From UBA6345 sp045577635 (GTDB lineage: Bacteria; Bacillota; Clostridia; Christensenellales; UBA1242): a stretch of 27,296 bases of DNA. Positions within the stretch are counted from its first letter, which is position 1; the number at the start of each line of letters is the position of its first letter. The stretch lies in assembly GCA_045577635.1 (NCBI GenBank), contig JAZNIS010000098.1, positions 1 through 27,296 of the forward strand. The letters are read 5' to 3'. The notes under the pieces were generated by a model that was not told the DNA's origin, did not search any database, and worked only from the letters and a program-made list of their open reading frames with translations. Positions 15,206-23,061 of this stretch are shown piece after piece. The translations under genes were made by a program, and so were the position numbers.

Positions 15206-16042
15206 ATGGAACATTTTAATTTTAGCCAAGGTGGCAGAGAATGGAATGAAGACAGAGCTTTTAGTTGCGAAGATTTTGCTTTTGTTTTAGATGGAGCAAC
15301 AAGTTTGTATCCTGAAAAATATTCCAACTTTTCAACCGATGCAGAATGGTATTCTAATTGGTGGTGCGAATATTTAAAAATTGAATTACACAACAAAAAA
15401 ATAACCATTCCCGAAATTTTAAAAAATGGCTTAAAAAAAGTAACAAAAGAGTATTTAAAACTTGCTGCTGGAAACCCCGTGCAAGATTTTCCTAGTTGCA
15501 CAGTTAGCATTGTTAGAAGAAACAACGGAAACCTAGAAATTTATTCGTTAACCGACAGTTCAATAATTGTAAAATCTAAAACAGGAATAACAGTTTTAAT
15601 TCAGGACCCACTAAACTTTGTTAACGATGCTTTTGTAATTATGAAAATTAAAGATTTAGCTGAAAAAGACGAAATTAGTTTGTTAGAATCCCGTAAAAAA
15701 TACGGCTATTTGGTTCAAGATGGCAGACAAAAGAAAAATAAATTTGGTGGTTATTATGTTTTGTCTAATGAAGTTTTAGCTATTGAACACGGAATTTATA
15801 ATTCTGTTGAAGAGAGCATTGTTGACAAGTTGTTAATTTTAAGTGATGGATATTCACAAGTGTTTGATGTTGTTAAATTTTTAACAGCTGAAAAGTTAAT
15901 TGATAAAATCAACAATTTAAACGATGTAAAGAAAATATTTAAAACATTAAAAACAAAACAATGCAACGATTTGTGTGGAGAAAAATATTTAAGATTTAAA
16001 GTTTCCGATGATGCATCGTTAGCATTTATGAAATTTGACTAA
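15206..16042 (+). CDS. PP2C/PPM-type protein phosphatase-like protein
   Basis: 278 residues, cytoplasmic. The PPM metal-binding motifs are all recognisable: R11-E-W-N-E-D16 near the N-terminus, VLDGAT with D29-G30, a Ser-Cys-Thr (SCTVSIV, ~97-103) in the 'GST' strand position, LILSDGYSQ with D214-G215, and SDDASLAF with D268/D269 at the C-terminus (equivalent to the usual DNxT). Retention of these acidic residues argues for an active Mn/Mg-dependent Ser/Thr phosphatase. The region between ~130 and 200 is diverged and includes a Lys/Gly segment (QDGRQKKNKFGGYY). AAGGAA (15193-15198) is the ribosome site. It is the second gene of a two-gene operon. No Ser/Thr kinase gene is nearby, so the phosphoprotein target is unknown. 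Confidence 0.75.
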   Translation: MEHFNFSQGGREWNEDRAFSCEDFAFVLDGATSLYPEKYSNFSTDAEWYSNWWCEYLKIELHNKKITIPEILKNGLKKVTKEYLKLAAGNPVQDFPSCTVSIVRRNNGNLEIYSLTDSSIIVKSKTGITVLIQDPLNFVNDAFVIMKIKDLAEKDEISLLESRKKYGYLVQDGRQKKNKFGGYYVLSNEVLAIEHGIYNSVEESIVDKLLILSDGYSQVFDVVKFLTAEKLIDKINNLNDVKKIFKTLKTKQCNDLCGEKYLRFKVSDDASLAFMKFD

Positions 16043-16084
16043 CAAGGAAACTAAACATAGAAAGCAACAAAACAAAAATAATAA

Positions 16085-16118
16085 AAATAAAGGACTATAT
16101 TAATTATAGCCCTTTTTT
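16085..16118 (+). terminator. Bidirectional terminator between the PP2C-like and GNAT genes
   Basis: AAAGG-A-CTATA (16089-16099) pairs with TATAG-C-CCTTT (16105-16115) with one mismatch and a 5-nt loop, then a T run. It sits directly at the converging ends of the two genes and can serve both strands. Confidence 0.8.
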
Positions 16119-16119
16119 A

Positions 16120-16581
16120 TTATCTCTTTCTAACTGTCCAATTTCTCCAAATTTCATCATCATAAAATTCGCTACCAACAAAACAGTTGGCAAACTTACC
16201 CCAAAACTTTATTGCTCTTGGGTTTGTGTGTCTGGTTGAAAAAACAAATTCACCATCAAACAAATTAGTTATTTCAGTGGCAAACCAAATTGCATTTCCG
16301 TCTTTTCTAAATTTTGGAACAACATAAAACTCTGCAAAATCGTATTGCATATCTTCTAATTCCCTAATCATAGCAATTCCCGCAATTTCACCATCTATAA
16401 CTAAATAAATTGGAAATCTATCTTTATCTTCCCAATAACAATCAAACCATTTATAAATAGGTGTTCCGTTTTCATCAAATTTAATATCTGGGTCAAACTG
16501 CGATAGTTCGTTTAAATATTCAAACAATAATTTTCTCATTTCTTCCCGTTTAACACTAGGAACAATTGTTAATTTTCTCAT
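16120..16581 (-). CDS. GNAT-family N-acetyltransferase
   Basis: 153 residues, within the usual GNAT size. The centre shows the acetyl-CoA binding motif A: strand YDFAEFYVVPKF followed by RKDGNAIWF (V-x-P-x-x-R-x-x-G with final small residues). It is preceded by the beta4-type strand IYLVIDGEIAGIAMIREL and followed by the C-terminal motif with NPRAIKFWGKFA, typical of the helix after motif B. The ribosome site AAAGGA (minus strand, 16589-16594) lies 7 nt before the ATG. It stands alone, divergent from the ABC gene at 16725, with a 143-bp shared upstream region. The acceptor substrate cannot be inferred. The Asp/Glu-rich N-terminal half is ordinary for small-molecule or protein acetylases of this family. 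Confidence 0.85.
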   Translation of the reverse strand: MRKLTIVPSVKREEMRKLLFEYLNELSQFDPDIKFDENGTPIYKWFDCYWEDKDRFPIYLVIDGEIAGIAMIRELEDMQYDFAEFYVVPKFRKDGNAIWFATEITNLFDGEFVFSTRHTNPRAIKFWGKFANCFVGSEFYDDEIWRNWTVRKR

Positions 16582-16610
16582 AAAAAAATCCTTTAATTTA
16601 AGTTACCTAA

Positions 16611-16616
16611 ATTATA
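16611..16616 (-). promoter_or_regulatory. Extended -10 of the GNAT gene
   Basis: On the minus strand, TGATATAAT places a TG one base before TATAAT (16611-16616). The -35 region, TTATAT at 17 bp, is weak, which fits an extended -10 promoter. It lies 30 nt before the ATG. Confidence 0.6.
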
Positions 16617-16659
16617 TCATAAAAAATTAAACAATATAAAACTATTAATTGCTTTTTAT

Positions 16660-16688
16660 TTTAAAAAAAATTTTTTTAATGCTATACT
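16660..16688 (+). promoter_or_regulatory. Promoter of the ABC/FtsX gene (extended -10)
   Basis: TGCTATACT contains TATACT at 16683-16688 with TG one base upstream. A poor -35 (TTTAAA, 16660-16665) lies 17 bp before it. It is 36 nt before the ATG at 16725 and divergent from the GNAT promoter. Confidence 0.55.
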
Positions 16689-16724
16689 ACTCAAAAAGAA
16701 GAATGGCAATTAAAAGGGTTTTAA

Positions 16725-19394
16725 ATGATAAAAGTTATAGATTTATGCAAGGAGTATAAAAGCAACGAACATGTTACTTGTTCGGCATTAAAAAATATTA
16801 ATTTTACCCTACCTGAAAAAGGTATGGTTTTTATTTGTGGAAAAAGTGGTAGTGGAAAAAGCACACTTCTTAACATTTTGGGTGGTTTAGACAACCTAAC
16901 TAGTGGAGATGTTGTTGTTGATGGTATTAGTATGTCTAAATTTAAAAGTGCCGATTTTGACAACTACCGAAACAACGATATAGGTTTTATTTTTCAAGAT
17001 TTTTGTTTGATGGACTCTTTTACAATTTACGAAAATATTAAATTTTCGCTAGACCTACAACAAAAAGAAGACGAACAACTAATTTTAAACACTTTAAAAA
17101 TGGTTGACCTTGAAGGTTTGGGTAACCGATATCCCAAAGAATTAAGTGGTGGTCAAAAGCAAAGAGTTGCTATTGCCCGTGCATTAATTAAAAACCCAAA
17201 AATGATTTTGGCTGATGAACCAACCGGCAACCTAGATAGTGTAACAAGTAAAGTTGTTTTAGAAAAGTTAAAGGAAATTTCAAAAAACAATTTAGTTTTA
17301 ATTATTTCTCACAATTATGATGATGCACAACTTTATGCCGATAGAATTATTGAATTAAGCGACGGTCAAATTGTTAGTGACACCGAAAGAATTGAAAATA
17401 GCGAATTTAAGTTAATTGATAAAAACACTATTAACATACCATTACATAAATCATTAACAAAAAAAGAATTAACATTAATTAATAAAAAAATTAAAGATGG
17501 CAAAACAAAAATTAAACAAGCCGACTCTGAATTTACACAAACTGTTCAACCCACTTACAATCCAACATTTAAAAAACCTAAAAGAGCAAAAGGGTTAAAA
17601 GCAAAAGGAAGTGTTGAATTAACAAAAAAACTTACAAAGGGTTATAGAATCACCTTGTGTGTTACAGCATTTTTAACTGCCCTACTTATAATAATTTTAG
17701 GATTTAGCCAAATATTTACAATGTTTGATGGCTCCGACCTTATAAACAAAGCTGTTAATTCTCAATCAAATTCAAGTTTTGTTTTACACAAAGGTTACAG
17801 TAATGGTGAAAAATATAAAACAATTTTAACAAGTTTTTTATCAACAGTTGAAGAAAAAGATATTGAAACATTTAGAGCTAATGGTTACAAAGGAAATATT
17901 TATAAACTTTATAATCATCCATTACCAATCAAATCTGCTTGGGATAGCAACCTAGAATATAATTATCATGTTGACGATAAGAAAAATTTTGCCAATTTAT
18001 ATGCAATACACGGTTATGGTGTTTTATCTTGTGATGAATCTTATTTGGCTAGAATTTACGGAACAAATGGGCAATTAGAATATTTGGCAACAGCAACAAC
18101 AAAAAAACCTGGTGGAATTGTTATACCCGATTATTTTGCTGATGCTTTATTACATTATGCCCCTGCAACACTAACAAATGACTATCAAAAAATTGTTGAC
18201 CGTAGCACAATGTGGAATAACACCTACACTGTTAATGCAATTTTTAAAACTAACTACAAAGAAAGATATAAAGAAATTATTGACGGATTTAATTCTGCAC
18301 AACTAATTGAAACATTGGCAGAAAGAAAAAAAGCATTAAAAGATATTACTAAAACAAACATATATCAAACTTTTACTAACGAAGTGTGCAACTTTTTAGC
18401 TGTAGGTTTTTATTTAGAAAACGACAATTATGTTGATAGTATGACCACAAACTACTTAAATGCACAACTACGAACCCGATTAACAGGTGCAGAAATCTTT
18501 GACGAAACAGGAAAATTGCTTCAAGAAAACAGCAAAACTTTTTTTACCCCCATGTATGGAAACACAACAAATAAAGTTGAAGTAACCGGAAATAATATTT
18601 TTGTTGGAGCAAACATCTACAACTCATTATTTGGAACAAATGTTACTTATGCAAAACAAGAAAATTTTGTTCCTAGAACAATTACAATTAGAAACTATGC
18701 TGCCAACCGAAATGACACTGACTTGCCAACATACACTTTAACCTTAAACATTGTTGGATTAACTACTGCTAACGATTTTGGTTATGTTTGCAGTGATGAA
18801 ACATATGCTAAAATTAAAAGTTTTGCATTAATACCTTATGCTCTTTATTTTGAAAATGGCGAATCTGTGGCAAATATGAAAAGCACAATTTCACTTCTTA
18901 ACTATTATTCAGAAAACCAATACTTTAAAGCACTTTATACTATTATGAACATTGTTGATATTTTTGGTGATTTCTTTATGCTTATTGCAATTGCTTTATC
19001 GGTTGCATGTGCATTAATGCTTATAAACTTTGGCAGAAGATCTGTTAGAAGAAGAATGCACGAAATAGGCATTATTAGAGCATTGGGTGGCAGAACAAAA
19101 CACATTAGCCGTTCATTTATTTTACAAGTGTTTTATGCTGGCATAATAACCTGCACACTATCTATTTTAGGTATGATATTTTTAGATGGAATTATAAACT
19201 CAATTTTACTTGAAGGACTTATGACCTTTTTAGGAACTGAACAAATTTCACATTTAGTTATAATTAAATTTAACCCATTTATCACATTAATTGATATAGT
19301 AACAGTTTTAGTTATTACCTTAATTGCTGCAATGGTACCTATTCTATCTATTCATAAAATTAAACCTATTAAAATTATTAAAAATAAAGAATAA
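16725..19394 (+). CDS. ABC transporter ATPase fused to FtsX-like permease (MacB-like topology)
   Basis: 889 residues. Residues 1-~225 are a complete LolD/MacB-type ATPase: Walker A GKSGSGKST (39-47), Q-loop FQD (Q91), signature LSGGQKQR (140-147), Walker B ILADEP (to E165), H-loop ISH (H196). A charged linker (~240-305) leads to helix 1 (~308-332), then a ~410-residue extracytoplasmic domain. Three C-terminal helices (~750-767, ~801-825, ~855-876) carry the FtsX motif RRRMHEIGIIRALGG between the first two. This is the MacB order (ATPase first, then 1+3 helices) with one chain as half-transporter, so a homodimer is expected. In Bacillota such proteins usually act in peptide/bacteriocin resistance or lipoprotein-related mechanotransmission rather than classical transport. 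No adaptor or two-component system is adjacent. AAAAGGG (16712-16718) sets the start, and a terminator follows directly. Confidence 0.9.
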   Translation: MIKVIDLCKEYKSNEHVTCSALKNINFTLPEKGMVFICGKSGSGKSTLLNILGGLDNLTSGDVVVDGISMSKFKSADFDNYRNNDIGFIFQDFCLMDSFTIYENIKFSLDLQQKEDEQLILNTLKMVDLEGLGNRYPKELSGGQKQRVAIARALIKNPKMILADEPTGNLDSVTSKVVLEKLKEISKNNLVLIISHNYDDAQLYADRIIELSDGQIVSDTERIENSEFKLIDKNTINIPLHKSLTKKELTLINKKIKDGKTKIKQADSEFTQTVQPTYNPTFKKPKRAKGLKAKGSVELTKKLTKGYRITLCVTAFLTALLIIILGFSQIFTMFDGSDLINKAVNSQSNSSFVLHKGYSNGEKYKTILTSFLSTVEEKDIETFRANGYKGNIYKLYNHPLPIKSAWDSNLEYNYHVDDKKNFANLYAIHGYGVLSCDESYLARIYGTNGQLEYLATATTKKPGGIVIPDYFADALLHYAPATLTNDYQKIVDRSTMWNNTYTVNAIFKTNYKERYKEIIDGFNSAQLIETLAERKKALKDITKTNIYQTFTNEVCNFLAVGFYLENDNYVDSMTTNYLNAQLRTRLTGAEIFDETGKLLQENSKTFFTPMYGNTTNKVEVTGNNIFVGANIYNSLFGTNVTYAKQENFVPRTITIRNYAANRNDTDLPTYTLTLNIVGLTTANDFGYVCSDETYAKIKSFALIPYALYFENGESVANMKSTISLLNYYSENQYFKALYTIMNIVDIFGDFFMLIAIALSVACALMLINFGRRSVRRRMHEIGIIRALGGRTKHISRSFILQVFYAGIITCTLSILGMIFLDGIINSILLEGLMTFLGTEQISHLVIIKFNPFITLIDIVTVLVITLIAAMVPILSIHKIKPIKIIKNKE

Positions 19395-19396
19395 TT

Positions 19397-19423
19397 AAAA
19401 GACCTGAATTCAGGTCTTTTTTT
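19397..19423 (+). terminator. Terminator of the ABC/FtsX gene
   Basis: A perfect palindrome AAAAGACCTG-AATT-CAGGTCTTTT (19397-19420) begins 2 nt after the stop codon, with the T run extending to 19423. Confidence 0.9.
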
Positions 19424-19493
19424 ATTTACATTAAAAACACCGTTTTCATTTTTAACTTTAATTTAATAAAAAACAACTTTTATTTTAATTTAA

Positions 19494-19522
19494 TTAACAG
19501 AAAACAATTTTTTATGTAAACT
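19494..19522 (+). promoter_or_regulatory. Likely promoter of the epimerase gene
   Basis: TTAACA (19494-19499), a 17-bp spacer and TAAACT (19517-19522), about 20 nt before the ATG at 19544. The ribosome site GGAG (19533-19536) would be close to the 5' end of the message. Confidence 0.5.
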
Positions 19523-19543
19523 AATAAAAAACGGAGTTAATTT

Positions 19544-20542
19544 ATGTCTAAAATTTTAATTACAGGTGGAGCAGGATTTATAGGATTAAATGTTGCAGTT
19601 GAATTTTTAAAAAACAATCACGAAATTGTTATTGTTGACGATTTAAAAAATTCATATATTAAACACTTAAACCATGTAAAAACAGCATATGAAAATAAGG
19701 TTACTTTTTTTAAGGGGAATGTTTGCAATAAATCTTTTATGGATAAAGTTTTTAAAGAAACAAAACCCGAAATTGTAATTCATTTAGCAGCAAAAAAATA
19801 TGTTGCTGAAAGCATTAAAAAACCAAAAGAATATATGCAAAATAATCTAGATAGTTTAAACACCGTTTTAACCCTTAGCAAAAAATATAAAATTAAAAAA
19901 TTTGCATTTTCGTCAACAAGTGTTGTTTACGAAAATTTAGTTGATCACTCGTTTGTTGAAACCGACCCAACAAAGGGGTTAAATCCATATGCATTGAGCA
20001 AATGTGAAGGCGAAAAAATAATAAAAAATTGGTTTAACGAAACAAAAATTCCAACCATAATTTTTAGGTTTACAAACCCTGTGGGTTCTAACCTAGAATA
20101 TATGCTTGGCGACCATAGCAAGAAAAAGAAAATTCAATTAATTCCTTATGTTGTAAACAGTGCAATTAACAATAATAAAATAATGTTAAGGGGAAACACC
20201 TACAACACCCCTGATGGCACACCAATTAGAAGTTTTATTCACATAACCGACCTAGCAAAATCTGTTTATGTTGCAGTAAATAATTTTAATGGAAAACTTG
20301 AAATTTTTAACATAGGAAACCCAAACCTAGAACTATCCACAAAACAAATAGTTTTAGCCACCGAAAAAGAAATAGGACACCCTATAAACTATGATTTTAC
20401 TGCTGCTAACAACCAAGAAAATGCAAAAGTTTCGTGCAACTGCGACAAATTTAAACAAACATTTAACTATAAAAATCAATTTTCAATTAACGACATAATA
20501 AGTTCACAAATTGAATTTGATAAAATAATCAATAAAAAATAA
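19544..20542 (+). CDS. NAD-dependent sugar-nucleotide epimerase, GalE-like
   Basis: 332 residues, the normal length for GalE-type extended short-chain dehydrogenases. The N-terminal Rossmann motif TGGAGFIG (7-14) binds NAD. HLAAKKYVAES (80-90) matches the GalE 'HxAxxxxVxES' strand. The catalytic set is SSTS (Ser/Thr at 124-126) with Y149-xxx-K153 (YALSK). PDGTPIRSFIHITDLA (~224-239) matches the conserved GalE substrate-loop 'DGTxxRDYIHVxDLA', with Ser in place of the usual Asp after Arg. These features support UDP-glucose/UDP-GlcNAc 4-epimerase or a closely related epimerase/dehydratase; exact specificity is open. It is Lys-rich and cytoplasmic. Transcribed alone, with no sugar-metabolism neighbours, so it probably feeds cell-surface glycan synthesis. 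Confidence 0.85.
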   Translation: MSKILITGGAGFIGLNVAVEFLKNNHEIVIVDDLKNSYIKHLNHVKTAYENKVTFFKGNVCNKSFMDKVFKETKPEIVIHLAAKKYVAESIKKPKEYMQNNLDSLNTVLTLSKKYKIKKFAFSSTSVVYENLVDHSFVETDPTKGLNPYALSKCEGEKIIKNWFNETKIPTIIFRFTNPVGSNLEYMLGDHSKKKKIQLIPYVVNSAINNNKIMLRGNTYNTPDGTPIRSFIHITDLAKSVYVAVNNFNGKLEIFNIGNPNLELSTKQIVLATEKEIGHPINYDFTAANNQENAKVSCNCDKFKQTFNYKNQFSINDIISSQIEFDKIINKK

Positions 20543-20569
20543 ATCGGTTTATTATTAAGCCGATTTTTT
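20541..20569 (+). terminator. Terminator overlapping the epimerase stop codon
   Basis: AAATCGG (20541-20547) pairs with CCGATTT (20560-20566), extended by a G-T and two A-T pairs inward, then T residues. Its first bases are part of the TAA stop. Confidence 0.85.
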
Positions 20570-20632
20570 GTGTTTTTTAACCAAACCATTTAATTTTAAC
20601 ATTTTTAAAGATAACTAAATAATATTTATCTT

Positions 20633-20661
20633 TTTACAAACCTTTTTATTATTGATATAAT
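20633..20661 (+). promoter_or_regulatory. Promoter of the hydrogenase operon
   Basis: TTTACA (20633-20638), a 17-bp spacer and TATAAT (20656-20661), with an extended TG one base upstream of the -10. It is 36 nt before the ATG at 20698. No operator dyad (for example Rex-like TTGTGA/TCACAA) is obvious around it. Confidence 0.8.
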
Positions 20662-20697
20662 AAACTTGTTGAAATTACTAATATTTAAGGAGATGCT

Positions 20698-21183
20698 ATG
20701 TGTAATTGTAACAGAATTGGCACAGACGAACAAGTTAAAGAGTTTAATGCTGTGCTAAAAGAACACGAAAACCAAAGAGATGCTGTTATGGTTGTTTTGC
20801 AAAAAACCCAAGGCATTTTTGGTTACATACCAGAAGGTACTGTGAAGTTAATTGCCAAAGCAATTAATATGCCTGAAAGTGAAATTTTTGGAATTATCAC
20901 TTTTTACAGCCAATTCACACTAACCCCAAAAGCAAAATACAACATTGATGTTTGTTTAGGAACAGCTTGTTTTGTTTTAGGAGCAAACGAAATTATGGAA
21001 AAAATTTTAGCTAAACTTGGTGTTAAAGTTGGCGAAATGACAAAAGACGGCAAATGGATTGTAACAAGTTGTCGCTGCCTAGGTTGTTGTGGTTTAGCAC
21101 CTGCAATAACAATTAACGGCGAAGTTTACGGAAAACTAAAAGTGGAAGATGTTGATGGTATCATTGACAGCTTTGCTGATTAA
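20698..21183 (+). CDS. hydC: NuoE-like [2Fe-2S] subunit of trimeric [FeFe] hydrogenase (HydC/HndA)
   Basis: 161 residues, usual length for the 24-kDa NuoE family. An N-terminal helical region (~10-75, with the family segment GYIPEGTVKLIAKAI) is followed by the thioredoxin-like ferredoxin domain. Its [2Fe-2S] cluster ligands fit C86 and C91 (CLGTAC) plus C127 and C131 (CLGCC). The extra Cys residues C125 and C130, and C2/C4 at the N-terminus (MCNCN), are not standard ligands. In HydABC/HndABCD complexes this subunit works with the NuoF-like subunit in electron transfer between NAD(P)H and the hydrogenase subunit. It is the first gene of the operon, with AAGGAG (20687-20692) 5 nt before ATG. 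The next gene follows after 12 nt. Named HydC in Thermotoga, HndA in Desulfovibrio. Confidence 0.92.
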   Translation: MCNCNRIGTDEQVKEFNAVLKEHENQRDAVMVVLQKTQGIFGYIPEGTVKLIAKAINMPESEIFGIITFYSQFTLTPKAKYNIDVCLGTACFVLGANEIMEKILAKLGVKVGEMTKDGKWIVTSCRCLGCCGLAPAITINGEVYGKLKVEDVDGIIDSFAD

Positions 21184-21195
21184 AGGTGGTAGAAC

Positions 21196-23058
21196 ATGGA
21201 CAATAAAGAATTAGAAGCATTAAAGAAAAAATATTTGGCTGAAGTTGAATTTAGAAGAAAAGGCGACACTAGTGGTGTAACCTATAAATACAACATTATG
21301 GTTTGTGGTGGAACAGGTTGCAGAAGTTGTAAAAGTAAAAAAGTTCAAACAAAGTTAGAAGAAATTATCAAAGAAAAGAATTTAGAAAACGACATTGTTG
21401 TTAATGGTGTTGGTTGTTTTGGTTTGTGTGTTAACGGACCTATTGTTTTAATTTACCCACAAGATGCTATGTACGAAAAAGTTTCGGAAGAAGATTGCGA
21501 AGAAATTATTACAAATCTAGCAGAAGGTAAATTAGTTGAAAGATTACTACACCACGAAAATGGTGAACCTGTTGAAAAACAATCAGACATTAATTTTTGC
21601 AAAAAACAAAAATATATTGCCCGTAACAATTCGGAATATATGAGTTTAGAAAATATTTTAGGCGATTATGTTGCACTTGATGGCTATGCTGCCCTACACA
21701 AAGTTGTTACAAGCATGAAACCCGAAGATGTTATTAACACTTTAAAAGAAAGTGGTTTAAGAGGTCGTGGTGGTGCAGGTTTCCCAACAGGAACAAAGTG
21801 GGAATTTACAAGAGTTGTTGAAGCTCCACAAAAATATGTTATTTGTAATGCTGACGAAGGCGACCCAGGTGCATTTATGGACCGTAGCATTATTGAAAGT
21901 AACCCACATGCAATTATTGAAGCTATGGCTATTTGTGGATATGCTATTGGTGCAACAAAAGGTTTTGTATATTTAAGAGCCGAATATCCACTAGCAGGTG
22001 AAAGATTACAATCTGCAATTGATGAAGCAACAAAAATGGGTTTACTTGGTGAAAACATTTTTGGTTCTGGTTTTAATTTTGATTTACAAATTAAATTTGG
22101 AGCTGGTGCATTTGTTTGCGGTGAAGAAACTGCACTTATGAGAAGTATTGAAGGCAACCGTGGTGAACCAACATTAAAACCACCATACCCTGCTGAAAAA
22201 GGACTTTATGGTTGTCCATCAGTAATTAACAATGTTGAAACTCTTGCAAATGTTGCTCAAATTATTAACAACGGAGCAAATTGGTTTAACAGCATTGGAA
22301 CAACTGATTCAAAGGGAACAAAAGTTTTTGCTTTAACAGGTAAAATTGTTAACTCTGGTTTAATTGAATTACCTATGGGAACAACCATTAGAGAAATTAT
22401 TTACGACATTGGTGGTGGAATTCCTAACGGCAAAAAATTTAAAGCAGTTCAAATGGGTGGACCAAGTGGTGGTTGCATTCCTAGTGAATATCTAGACACA
22501 CCTATTGACTACAAGAGTTTAAATGATTTAGGTTCAATGATGGGTAGTGGTGGTATGATTGTTGTTGACGAAGATACCTGCATGGTTGACCTTGCTAAAT
22601 TCTTCTTACAATTCACTCGTGATGAAAGTTGCGGAAAATGTACTCCTTGCCGTATTGGTAACAAACGAATTTTAGAAATTCTTGATAAAATTACAAGTGG
22701 CAAAGCTACTATGGAAGATTTAGATAAATTAGAAGAACTTTGCAACTATGTTAAAAGCAATTCGTTATGTGGTTTAGGCCAAACTAGCCCTAACCCTGTG
22801 TTAAGCACTTTAAAATATTTTAAAGATGAATATATTGAACACATTAAAGATCACAAATGCCGTGCAGGTGTTTGTAAAGCACTAACTTCTTACCGTATTA
22901 CCGACAAATGTATTGGTTGCAGTGCTTGTAGCCGACAATGTCCTGCCGGAGCAATTACAGGCGAAGTAAGAAAGAAATTTGATATTAACGATGAAAAATG
23001 CATTAAATGTGGCAAATGTTTAGAAACTTGCCGTTTTGGTGCAATTGTGAAGGAGTAA
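21196..23058 (+). CDS. hydB: NuoF-like FMN/Fe-S subunit of trimeric [FeFe] hydrogenase (HydB/HndC)
   Basis: 620 residues, the full HydB length. An N-terminal thioredoxin-like [2Fe-2S] domain has C37, C42, C74 and C78 (VCGGTGC and GVGCFGLC). The NuoF FMN/NADH domain has GRGGAGFPTGTKW (190-202) and GAGAFVCGEETAL (302-314). An SLBB-type region follows, then the NuoF 4Fe-4S site ESCGKCTPC (C479, C482, C485) with C525. The C-terminus is a 2x[4Fe-4S] ferredoxin with CIGCSACSRQC (from C572) and CIKCGKCLETC (from C602). This is the NAD(P)H-oxidising flavin subunit. In bifurcating homologues its FMN splits electrons between ferredoxin and the hydrogenase. The start is set by AAGGTGG (21183-21189), overlapping the end of the previous gene. 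Its ribosome site/start block is nearly the same as that of the ATPase fusion gene at 11684. Confidence 0.94.
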   Translation: MDNKELEALKKKYLAEVEFRRKGDTSGVTYKYNIMVCGGTGCRSCKSKKVQTKLEEIIKEKNLENDIVVNGVGCFGLCVNGPIVLIYPQDAMYEKVSEEDCEEIITNLAEGKLVERLLHHENGEPVEKQSDINFCKKQKYIARNNSEYMSLENILGDYVALDGYAALHKVVTSMKPEDVINTLKESGLRGRGGAGFPTGTKWEFTRVVEAPQKYVICNADEGDPGAFMDRSIIESNPHAIIEAMAICGYAIGATKGFVYLRAEYPLAGERLQSAIDEATKMGLLGENIFGSGFNFDLQIKFGAGAFVCGEETALMRSIEGNRGEPTLKPPYPAEKGLYGCPSVINNVETLANVAQIINNGANWFNSIGTTDSKGTKVFALTGKIVNSGLIELPMGTTIREIIYDIGGGIPNGKKFKAVQMGGPSGGCIPSEYLDTPIDYKSLNDLGSMMGSGGMIVVDEDTCMVDLAKFFLQFTRDESCGKCTPCRIGNKRILEILDKITSGKATMEDLDKLEELCNYVKSNSLCGLGQTSPNPVLSTLKYFKDEYIEHIKDHKCRAGVCKALTSYRITDKCIGCSACSRQCPAGAITGEVRKKFDINDEKCIKCGKCLETCRFGAIVKE

Positions 23059-23061
23059 GGT

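Noticed and set aside
16725..19394. Classification of this gene as part of a bacteriocin-resistance operon (Bce-type)
   Set aside because: Bce systems have separate ATPase and 8-10-helix permease genes with a histidine kinase/regulator pair; here ATPase and 1+3-helix permease are fused and no two-component genes are near.
21684..22157. 157-codon minus-strand ORF inside hydB
   Set aside because: It is antisense to the conserved NuoF FMN domain, a mirror of that gene's codon bias.
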